A stretch of DNA of 64,000 nucleotides from Nostoc sp. MS1 (GTDB lineage Bacteria; Cyanobacteriota; Cyanobacteriia; Cyanobacteriales; Nostocaceae), in assembly GCF_019976755.1 (NCBI RefSeq), contig NZ_AP023441.1:5019501-5083500 (forward strand), read 5' to 3'. The notes under the pieces are model-generated. The model ran no database searches. It was given only the letters and a program-made list of their open reading frames with translations, and was not told the DNA's origin. Positions 8,588-15,414 of the stretch are shown here, in pieces; within the stretch, counting starts at the first letter, position 1; each line of letters begins with the position of its first letter. The position numbers and the translations under genes are program-made.

Positions 8588-9142
8588 GTGAGTAGTTTAT
8601 TGCAGGGAGTTAATCTCTACTTAATCGGCATGATGGGTGCTGGTAAGACTACAGTAGGACATATACTCGCCAAGCAATTGGGTTATATGTTTGTAGATAC
8701 GGATGATATTATTACCCAAGCTGCCAAAAAATCCATCAGTGAAATATTTGCCGCAGAAGGGGAAGAGGGATTTCGCCAGATAGAAAGTGATGTGCTGGCT
8801 CAGGTTTGCGCCCATACTAAGTTAACTGTAGCCACAGGTGGCGGTATTGTCTTACGGCGAGAAAACTGGAGTTATCTGCACCACGGTTTAATTGTGTGGT
8901 TAGATGTGCCAGTTGATTTACTATACGCACGTTTAGCAGAGGATACCACAAGACCATTGTTGCAAGACCCTGATCCCCAAGGAAAATTGCGATCGCTCCT
9001 TGAGGCGCGAACACCTCTCTACTCCCAAGCAGACTTGCGTATTCCAGTCACCGCCGAAGAAACACCAGCACAAATTGCTGATAAAGTCATACAGGCAATT
9101 CCTAGCGTGTTGAAAAAGCAACAGACAGAGGAAAATAACTAA
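8588..9142 (+). CDS. aroK: shikimate kinase
   Basis: Shikimate kinase phosphorylates shikimate in the chorismate/aromatic amino-acid pathway. The 184-residue product has the P-loop GMMGAGKTT at 14-22, the shikimate-binding DTDD at 37-40, the GFR arginine at 63, the TGGG motif at 83-86 and the lid arginine in RPLL at 122-125. The start is a GTG at 8588. The next plus-strand gene is argB after a 145-base gap with repeats, so cotranscription is uncertain. Confidence 0.95.
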   Translation: MSSLLQGVNLYLIGMMGAGKTTVGHILAKQLGYMFVDTDDIITQAAKKSISEIFAAEGEEGFRQIESDVLAQVCAHTKLTVATGGGIVLRRENWSYLHHGLIVWLDVPVDLLYARLAEDTTRPLLQDPDPQGKLRSLLEARTPLYSQADLRIPVTAEETPAQIADKVIQAIPSVLKKQQTEENN

Positions 9143-9148
9143 TGGCTG

Positions 9149-9196
9149 TTGACTGTTGACTAATGACTAATGACTAATGACTAATGACTAATGACA
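9149..9196. repeat. tandem TGACTAA heptamer array
   Basis: About six consecutive copies of a GACTAAT/TGACTAA heptamer lie between aroK and argB. This is the classical short tandemly repeated sequence type of heterocyst-forming cyanobacteria. Opposite-orientation relatives (TAGTCAT) occur at 12640, 15293, 30714 and 62187. Confidence 0.9.
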
Positions 9197-9286
9197 ACTA
9201 ACAAGATATGTAATAAGAGATTGTGACTCGTAGCAAAGTCTTTTACACTGACTGGATAAATATTAATAAATTTCCACGGCTTCTCG

Positions 9287-10180
9287 ATGATGGTCAACGA
9301 TATTGAGTATATCAGGCAAGCTGAAGCTACTCGTGTACAGGTACTAAGCGAAGCACTACCTTATATTCAACAATTTGCTGGGCGCACCGTTGTTGTTAAA
9401 TATGGTGGTGCAGCAATGAAAGATAGCAAGCTCAAAGACCAAGTGATCCGCGATATTGTGTTTTTGTCTTGCGTTGGGTTGCGACCAATTTTAGTACACG
9501 GCGGCGGCCCAGAAATTAACAGTTGGTTGGATAAGTTAGGCATCGAACCGCAATTTAAAAATGGTCTGCGAGTTACTGATGCGCCCACAATGGATGTAGT
9601 AGAGATGGTGTTAGTGGGTCGAGTTAATAAAGAAATTGTTTCTTTAATTAACCAAGCTGGCGGTTTAGCCGTTGGTCTTTGTGGTAAGGATGGTAACTTA
9701 ATTACTGCTCGTCCTCAAGGTCAAGAGGGTATCGGCTTCGTTGGGGAAGTAAGTAACGTTAATATCAAAATTTTGGAAACCTTGGCGAGTAACGGCTATA
9801 TTCCCGTTGTCTCTAGCGTTGCGGCCGATGATTCGGGACAAGCTTACAATATTAACGCCGATACTGTAGCGGGTGAAATCGCTGCTGCCTTGGGTGCAGA
9901 AAAATTAATTTTATTAACGGATACCAGAGGTATTTTAAAAGATTATAAAGACCCTAACACCCTAATTCCCAAGGTAGATATTCGGGAAGCTAGGGAATTA
10001 ATATCTAGCGGTATCGTTAGCGGTGGCATGATCCCCAAAGTAACATGTTGTGTGCGATCGCTTGCTCAAGGAGTAAAAGCTGCACACATAATTGATGGTC
10101 GCCTTCCCCACGCTTTGTTACTAGAAATCTTTACTGATGTTGGGATTGGAACAATGATTCTCGGTTCTCAGTATAGTTAA
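9287..10180 (+). CDS. argB: acetylglutamate kinase
   Basis: ArgB phosphorylates N-acetylglutamate, the committed step of arginine synthesis, and in cyanobacteria is activated by the PII protein GlnB. The 297-residue product has VVKYGGAAM (36-44), LVHGGGPEIN for substrate binding, NINADTVAGEIAAALGA and the C-terminal SGGMIPKV. A C-terminal segment of the kind that contacts PII in arginine-sensitive enzymes is present. The length is typical. The start ATG at 9287 is followed by a second ATG; either would give an intact enzyme. Confidence 0.96.
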   Translation: MMVNDIEYIRQAEATRVQVLSEALPYIQQFAGRTVVVKYGGAAMKDSKLKDQVIRDIVFLSCVGLRPILVHGGGPEINSWLDKLGIEPQFKNGLRVTDAPTMDVVEMVLVGRVNKEIVSLINQAGGLAVGLCGKDGNLITARPQGQEGIGFVGEVSNVNIKILETLASNGYIPVVSSVAADDSGQAYNINADTVAGEIAAALGAEKLILLTDTRGILKDYKDPNTLIPKVDIREARELISSGIVSGGMIPKVTCCVRSLAQGVKAAHIIDGRLPHALLLEIFTDVGIGTMILGSQYS

Positions 10181-10249
10181 GTTATAAGGGAAATGAAGGA
10201 GATGAGGGAAATGAGGTACACAAAGCAAATAAGATAAATAAAAATTATT

Positions 10250-10285
10250 CCCCCACTCCCCACTCCCTACTCCCCATTCTCCATT
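10250..10285. repeat. CCCCACTCCC short tandem repeat
   Basis: Four imperfect copies of a CCCCACTCCC/CCCTACT unit lie between argB and the TPR gene. The complementary G-rich form occurs at 570 and, within lysC, at 23755. Confidence 0.75.
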
Positions 10286-10315
10286 TCCAAAACAATGCTG
10301 ATTAGTGAGTAAAAA

Positions 10316-10837
10316 GTGACTACAGAAAGTTTAGAACTGGCTAGAACTCGATATCAAGCAGGTAAGGCTGCTTTTGAAAATGGACAATATCGAGAAGCTG
10401 TAGAAAATTTGGAAAAAGCTAGGGCTTTATTGGCGCGTAACACCCGCCTTGGTGGTGAGGTGGAACTTTGGTTAGTGACAGCCTATGAAGCAGCCGGACG
10501 TACAGAAGATGCGATCGCACTTTGTCAACAATTACGTCGTCATCCCCACTCAGAAACTAGCCAGCAAGCTCGTCGTTTGCTTTATATCCTACAAGCACCA
10601 AGGCTAAAACGACCTAGTAATTGGATGACGGAAATACCCGACTTAGGTGCATTGTCTGATAATGAGTCCAAAATTCGGATCACAGCCAAGCCACTTAAAC
10701 CTAGTGAACGCAAACCACCTGCTGAACCAGAATTTGTTGATCTGTCCCAAGTCAATACTAAAGATAATCGCTTTATTGGGTTGGCTTTAATTGTAATTGG
10801 ATTAACTATTTCATATTTGGTTTGGTTGGGTTTTTAA
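10316..10837 (+). CDS. tetratricopeptide-repeat protein with C-terminal membrane anchor
   Basis: The 173-residue product starts with GTG at 10316. Residues 5-40 (ARTRYQAGKAAFENGQYREAVENLEKA) and 45-75 read as TPR helices, usually protein-interaction surfaces. The middle is proline-rich and the last 18 residues form a hydrophobic helix (FIGLALIVIGLTISYLVWL), so it is probably tail-anchored. The next gene is a DUF3153 lipoprotein, which follows after only a short repeat, so the two could act at the same membrane. The specific function is unknown. Confidence 0.78.
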   Translation: MTTESLELARTRYQAGKAAFENGQYREAVENLEKARALLARNTRLGGEVELWLVTAYEAAGRTEDAIALCQQLRRHPHSETSQQARRLLYILQAPRLKRPSNWMTEIPDLGALSDNESKIRITAKPLKPSERKPPAEPEFVDLSQVNTKDNRFIGLALIVIGLTISYLVWLGF

Positions 10838-10880
10838 GAGGCAGGGGAGCAGAGGGGCAGAGGGGCAGAGGAGAGAAAAC
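10838..10880. repeat. GGGGCAGA tandem repeat
   Basis: Direct copies of GAGGGGCAGAG follow the stop of the TPR gene, with a CAACTGACAACTGACTAATG stretch after them. Confidence 0.7.
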
Positions 10881-10920
10881 AACTGACAACTGACTAATGA
10901 AATTGAGGAGAAATATATTA

Positions 10921-11769
10921 ATGAATTATGGTAAATTTTTGAAGAAATTAATTCAGAACTTTAATTTTGTTTTATCAAACTTAACTGATAAAAACAAAAT
11001 TAGAAAACCTATACTTTTATTAATGGTGGCGGTATCACTATTATTGTCCGGTTGTGTTGAGTATGATGTAGGAGTTAATTTTAATAACTCTAATAGTGGA
11101 CAGTTAGTCCAGCATATCAAATTAGGTGAACAGCTTACCAGCTTTAGCGGTGATTATGTCTACGAATGGTTAAATAGTATAGAGCGACGCGCTCGTAAAC
11201 TGGAAGGGACAGCTAAAAGAATTTCTCGGCAAGAAGTTGTTGTTACAATTCCCTTTAGTAATGGGAGAGAATTACAAACAAAGTTTAATGAGTTTTTCAA
11301 TTCTGGTAGGCAGCAAGCAACAGAAACTAGCGCGGCAGAAAACTCAGAGTTACCCAAAGTTGAATCTAACTTACTCGTAGTACAGAATAATTTTCTGTTA
11401 GTAGAAAGAAATGAGTTAATCTTTGATTTAGACTTGCGATCGCTCTCTTTAATTGCTAGCAAAGGTAATGTTTTAGCCGATGCTGGTGCTATTCTCGATT
11501 TAGAGTTTGGGTTGAAAACTCCTTGGGGAGCGCAAAACATTCAAAGAGTAGAAACTGCGCCCCAACCTGAAAAGAAAGGTGGACGACTCGTTTGGCAACT
11601 ACAACCCGGCGAACTCAACCATATAGAAGTTGTTTTCTGGCTACCAAGTCCTTTAGGCATTGGTGCTTTGTTAATCACTTTATTCGTCTTGGGTGGAATT
11701 TATCTCAGATATAGATTTATGCCTGATCCCCAACTTCAATTTGCTACTAAATCACCAGTAACAGAGTAG
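10921..11769 (+). CDS. DUF3153 lipoprotein
   Basis: A GAGGAG ribosome site at 10904-10910 points to the ATG at 10921 rather than the one at 10897, giving 282 residues. The N-terminus has a basic region and then a lipoprotein signal (LLLMVAVSLLLSGC), so the protein is expected to be lipid-anchored after cleavage before the cysteine. The extracytoplasmic body (VEYDVGVNF, LVQHIKL) matches the cyanobacterial DUF3153 family, and a second membrane helix lies near the C-terminus (GIGALLITLFVLGGIYL). No biochemical role is known for this family. Confidence 0.8.
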   Translation: MNYGKFLKKLIQNFNFVLSNLTDKNKIRKPILLLMVAVSLLLSGCVEYDVGVNFNNSNSGQLVQHIKLGEQLTSFSGDYVYEWLNSIERRARKLEGTAKRISRQEVVVTIPFSNGRELQTKFNEFFNSGRQQATETSAAENSELPKVESNLLVVQNNFLLVERNELIFDLDLRSLSLIASKGNVLADAGAILDLEFGLKTPWGAQNIQRVETAPQPEKKGGRLVWQLQPGELNHIEVVFWLPSPLGIGALLITLFVLGGIYLRYRFMPDPQLQFATKSPVTE

Positions 11770-11770
11770 G

Positions 11771-11957
11771 AGGAGATGGGGAAGATGGGGAAGTAGGGGG
11801 AGATGGGGAAGTGGGATTAGCAAGTGTAGTCATCAAAAAATCATTAATCTCCCTTATCCCCCTCATCTCCCACCCTTACGGGTTCGCGTAGCGTCTGTCT
11901 CCGACACGCTACCGCGTTCGCGCAAGCGTCTCGTAGAGAACGTAAGAGAAGCAAGCT
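11771..11957. repeat. compound repeat block: GGGGAAG tandem array plus GCGTAGCGTCTGTC palindromic modules
   Basis: Positions 11771-11815 hold direct copies of GATGGGGAA. Positions 11874-11957 hold TTCGCGTAGCGTCTGTCT, CGACACGCT and GAGAACGTAAGAGAAGC, the same modules as the reverse complement of 2851-2917. The block lies between convergent genes (DUF3153 and pdxH). Confidence 0.8.
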
Positions 11958-11977
11958 ACATCTCCCTCATCTCTCTA

Positions 11978-12625
11978 CTAAGGTGATAGTCGCTGAATTT
12001 CCCAGCTACCATCCACATGAGTATAAAGCAGGCGATCGTGTAGGCGGCTAGAGCGTCCTTGCCAAAACTCAATTTCTGTGGGTATCACTCGCAGCCCTCC
12101 CCAATGCTGAGGTCTAGGAATCTCTTGATTTTGGTATTTATCTTGCAATTCCTGCATCCGTTGTTCTAAAATCTCCCGGCTGGCAATAATTTCACTTTGA
12201 TTAGATGCCCATGCACCTAAGCGGCTTTTAGCAGGACGGCTTTCAAAATAGTAATCTGATTCGCTTTCTGAAACCTTCTCCACTCTGCCTAAAATTCTGA
12301 CTTGGCGTTCTAGTTCTGCCCACCAGAATACCAGGGCTGCTTGCGGGTTTTCTGCGAGTTCTTGACCTTTACGGCTGTTATAGTTAGTGAAAAAGACAAA
12401 ACCCCGTTCATCAAAGTCTTTTAACAGTACCATCCTTGCCGATGGCTTACCGTCTGGTGTGGTTGTGGCAATAGTCATTGCATTAGGTTCTGGAAGTTGT
12501 GCTGCCAATGCCTGCTCAAACCATTTTTTAAATTGTATAAAAGGATTGGGTTCAACCTCGGTTTCACTCAAACCTTCTAAGGTGTAGTCTCTGCGAAGGT
12601 CGGCTATGGTTTTGTCCATTGTCAT
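11978..12625 (-). CDS. pdxH: pyridoxamine 5'-phosphate oxidase
   Basis: PdxH oxidises pyridoxine or pyridoxamine 5'-phosphate to pyridoxal 5'-phosphate with FMN. The 215-residue product has the family blocks: PNAMTIATTTPDGKPSARMVLLK (FMN binding), FFTNYNSRKGQEL, the Arg/Gln-rich WAELERQVRILGRVEK, and the C-terminal WGGLRVIPTEIEFWQGRSSRLHDR that binds the substrate phosphate. The length is typical. The ATG at 12625 or the one at 12619 could be the start. Confidence 0.96.
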   Translation of the reverse strand: MTMDKTIADLRRDYTLEGLSETEVEPNPFIQFKKWFEQALAAQLPEPNAMTIATTTPDGKPSARMVLLKDFDERGFVFFTNYNSRKGQELAENPQAALVFWWAELERQVRILGRVEKVSESESDYYFESRPAKSRLGAWASNQSEIIASREILEQRMQELQDKYQNQEIPRPQHWGGLRVIPTEIEFWQGRSSRLHDRLLYTHVDGSWEIQRLSP

Positions 12626-12639
12626 TTATTTCCTTGTTG

Positions 12640-12688
12640 GTCATTAGTTATTAGTCCATAGTCAATAGTCAACAGTCCATAGTCAACA
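12640..12688. repeat. TAGTCAT/TAGTCCA heptamer array
   Basis: Seven imperfect copies of a TAGTCNA heptamer lie in the divergent promoter interval between pdxH (minus) and the permease gene (plus). Any promoter of either gene has to sit beside or inside this array. Confidence 0.8.
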
Positions 12689-12738
12689 TTCTTTTTCCCT
12701 ATCTTCCACTCCCCACTCCCTGTTTTCAGTGACATCAG

Positions 12739-13824
12739 ATGCGCCGTTCATCATCCCTGCAACGTTTACTGATTTATGGTCTGAGCGGCCCTATTGTCGC
12801 TCTAAATGTCTGGCTACTGTCCGTACTCTTTCGCTATTTTCAAAACCCAATTACGATTCTGAGTATGGCGGCAATTTTGGCTTTTTTGCTGAATTATCCG
12901 GTAAAGTTCTTTGAACGCGCCCGAATAACTCGTACTCAGGCTGTTATTATTGTTCTACTGATTACTTTAACTATATTTAGCATTTTGGGTGTTACTTTAG
13001 TCCCATTGCTTATTGACCAAACTATTCAACTTTTAAATAAAATTCCTGATTGGTTAAGTGCGAGTCAAGCTAATCTAGAGCTAATTGAAAAATTAGCGAA
13101 GCAGCGACGTTTGCCTCTTGATTTGCGGGTGGTGAGCAATCAAATTAACGCTAGTATCCAAAGTTTAGTACAGCAATTAGCTTCTGGGGCAGTAGGATTG
13201 GCGGGAACGCTGCTTTCTGGATTACTCAACTTTGTGTTAGTGGTGGTATTGGCATTTTATATGCTTATATACGGCGATCGCGTCTGGCATGGTTTAATCA
13301 ACCTATTACCATCACAAATTAGAGATTCCTTCTCTACATCTTTACAACTAAATTTTCAGAACTTTTTCCTCAGCCAGCTATTACTAGGGCTGTTCATGAT
13401 TCTTGCTCTTACGCCTATATTTCTAGTTCTTAAAGTGCCTTTTGCTCTGTTATTTGCCATACTCATTGGTATTTCTCAACTTATTCCTTTCATCGGGGCA
13501 AGTTTAGGCATTGGCACAGTAACAGTGCTAGTACTTTTACAAGATTGGTGGTTAGCAGTTCAAGTCGCTATAGCCGCAATTATAATGCAGCAAATTAAAG
13601 ATAATCTTATAACTCCTAAGTTACTAGGTAATTTTATTGGACTTAATCCTATTTGGATTTTTGTGGCCATTTTGATGGGTTATGAAATCGCAGGTTTATT
13701 AGGAACCCTAGTTGCAGTTCCCATTGCTGGCACAATTAAAGGTACTTTCGATGCTCTCAAAAGTGGTAAGCAAGGTGATTTTATGTCTACTGTCACTATC
13801 GCTCATGATTCACCCATTGAGTAA
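12739..13824 (+). CDS. AI-2E family (PerM/YdiK-type) membrane transporter
   Basis: This 361-residue protein has about seven to eight hydrophobic helices, with a long amphipathic region at about 100-150 between the N-terminal pairs and the C-terminal bundle. The bundle contains LIPFIGASLGIG and LITPKLLGNFIGLNPIWIF, hallmarks of the AI-2E/PerM permease superfamily. Members have been linked to export of autoinducer-2 or to ion/proton exchange, but the substrate cannot be inferred here. The gene stands alone, convergent with the DUF1361 gene. Confidence 0.88.
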   Translation: MRRSSSLQRLLIYGLSGPIVALNVWLLSVLFRYFQNPITILSMAAILAFLLNYPVKFFERARITRTQAVIIVLLITLTIFSILGVTLVPLLIDQTIQLLNKIPDWLSASQANLELIEKLAKQRRLPLDLRVVSNQINASIQSLVQQLASGAVGLAGTLLSGLLNFVLVVVLAFYMLIYGDRVWHGLINLLPSQIRDSFSTSLQLNFQNFFLSQLLLGLFMILALTPIFLVLKVPFALLFAILIGISQLIPFIGASLGIGTVTVLVLLQDWWLAVQVAIAAIIMQQIKDNLITPKLLGNFIGLNPIWIFVAILMGYEIAGLLGTLVAVPIAGTIKGTFDALKSGKQGDFMSTVTIAHDSPIE

Positions 13825-13848
13825 ATTTGGTCAACAGTCAACAGCAAA

Positions 13849-14475
13849 CTAATTTTTTACTACTTTACTTTTGCGTTGTGCCACGAAACCTAGTGAGACT
13901 CGTTTCATAAGTAAGTATAAAATTTCTAGAATAATCAAGCTAATGGTAATAATTATTAGAGGCTGTTTTCCTACAAGTTCTTCTACACCTCTAGTAAGTA
14001 AAGCATCTGGCTGAGTAATAAAATCCCAACTATTAAAACGGAGAAATCTACCCCAATAAATGCCAATGGCACAAAGAGCATGAGTAATTAACTCAACTCT
14101 TACAATCCATTGACTTTTATTAATTCGGTGTAAATAATATCCTAAATTAATTAAAGAGATGACATAAGCTTCAAATCCAGCCAAAATTACTATTAAATAA
14201 ACTGGAATTAATACTAAAGTTATCATCCACACAGATTGGATTGTGCGAATATCATATATCAAGTGAATTACATCTGTTAATAAATAAGGCGCATTTGGTA
14301 AAAAAGCATAAAAAGCTAAGAACCCTAGCCACCATAACCATGAGCCTCCGCGTCTAGTGCGAAACAACCAAACACTTAAAACTAATGGTATAAAAGCCAG
14401 AAATAAGTTCCAAGTCATCCATCTCATATTTATGCTTAAGACTTGCAACACTTTGGCTAATAGTTCTTCTTGCAT
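13849..14475 (-). CDS. DUF1361 integral membrane protein
   Basis: The 208-residue product has about six transmembrane helices. Its NAPYLLTDVIHL segment after the third helix and the WGRFLRFNSWD motif are characteristic of the DUF1361 family. Its neighbours give no functional clue and the function is unknown. The start ATG at 14475 is the only reasonable one. Confidence 0.85.
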   Translation of the reverse strand: MQEELLAKVLQVLSINMRWMTWNLFLAFIPLVLSVWLFRTRRGGSWLWWLGFLAFYAFLPNAPYLLTDVIHLIYDIRTIQSVWMITLVLIPVYLIVILAGFEAYVISLINLGYYLHRINKSQWIVRVELITHALCAIGIYWGRFLRFNSWDFITQPDALLTRGVEELVGKQPLIIITISLIILEILYLLMKRVSLGFVAQRKSKVVKN

Positions 14476-14776
14476 ACCTGTTTGCTCTCAAAACTTATAA
14501 TTAATATTAATGCGCAATTTATTATTAACAATCTTGTTATTGAAAAAAGCAGACTTTTGGCATACTTTAATGATTGAATTAACTCATCGATTATTTTGAT
14601 AATATAGCTAATACTTGTTGGTTGGTAACTAAGAAATTAGTATCAACAAACTCCAGTATAACTAGAAAATCTTTAAGAGCAAATTAATCACTCGTAAAAA
14701 AAGCAAAAGTTGTAAAATAAATCACAAAATGCTTAAGTAAAATTCAGGTCAATTGATGAATAATACATAAATATTA
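14476..14776. other. AT-rich intergenic region
   Basis: About 300 bases with no open frame and no recognisable RNA. It holds the upstream region of the DUF1361 gene and the 3' end of the lipoprotein gene, both read on the minus strand. Confidence 0.6.
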
Positions 14777-15253
14777 TTAAGGCTGATTGCAGTACTTGTT
14801 AAGCTCCACAACCAACTTATCTGATTCTTTGCCAGTAGTTTTAGCTGCATTGGTCAGAACAGTATCAATCTCAGTTCTAGCTTGGCGGAATTTTTCTCTA
14901 CCTGTTGATGATGCTTCTAGTGTTTTAGCTGTACTTAGTGCTTTACTCGCCTTAGCGATCGCTTGACTAAGATTTTGGAAAACCTTGATATATCGGCTTT
15001 GGATATCTTTGAGATTGGGGTCGCTTAAATTAAGTTCCTTTAAAGAAATAGTAATCGCCTCTAAATCTTTGGATAGTTGCAAGCTAGTAGTAACTTGCTG
15101 TCCTTTATTTTCTTCAATCAGAGAATTGCCAGCATTCACCACCTGAATCAATCGCTGACATTGAGTAGTCTTATCGTCAAAACAACCACCAAGTAATAAG
15201 GCAATGGTTAAACTAACGGGAACAATAACGTTACACTTACGCCAAATCAACAT
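14777..15253 (-). CDS. putative lipoprotein, conserved in cyanobacteria
   Basis: The 158-residue product begins with a basic N-terminus and the hydrophobic signal VIVPVSLTIALLLGGC, a good lipobox. The mature part is almost entirely alpha-helical and charged (LIEENKGQQVTTSLQLSKDL, IAKASKALSTAKTL) with two further cysteines, one near the mature N-terminus (TTQCQRL) and one four residues from the end (KYCNQP), which could form a disulfide. No characterised family is recognised. It is divergent from polA across a repeat-rich interval. Confidence 0.7.
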   Translation of the reverse strand: MLIWRKCNVIVPVSLTIALLLGGCFDDKTTQCQRLIQVVNAGNSLIEENKGQQVTTSLQLSKDLEAITISLKELNLSDPNLKDIQSRYIKVFQNLSQAIAKASKALSTAKTLEASSTGREKFRQARTEIDTVLTNAAKTTGKESDKLVVELNKYCNQP

Positions 15254-15292
15254 ATATTATCTACCACAGTCGAATCTTGACAATCATAGCTA

Positions 15293-15330
15293 ATAGTCAT
15301 TAGTCATTAGTCAACAGTCAATAGTCATTA
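15293..15330. repeat. TAGTCAT heptamer array upstream of polA
   Basis: Five to six copies of AGTCATT/AGTCAAC lie in the divergent interval between the lipoprotein gene and polA. A C-rich CCCCTACTCC array follows them at about 15345-15390. Confidence 0.8.
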
Positions 15331-15414
15331 ATTTATTCTCCTTTCCTCCCCTACTCCCCCTACTCCCTCATCTCTCCCCACTTCCTCATCCCCGCTTCTA
15401 GCTACAATAATAGG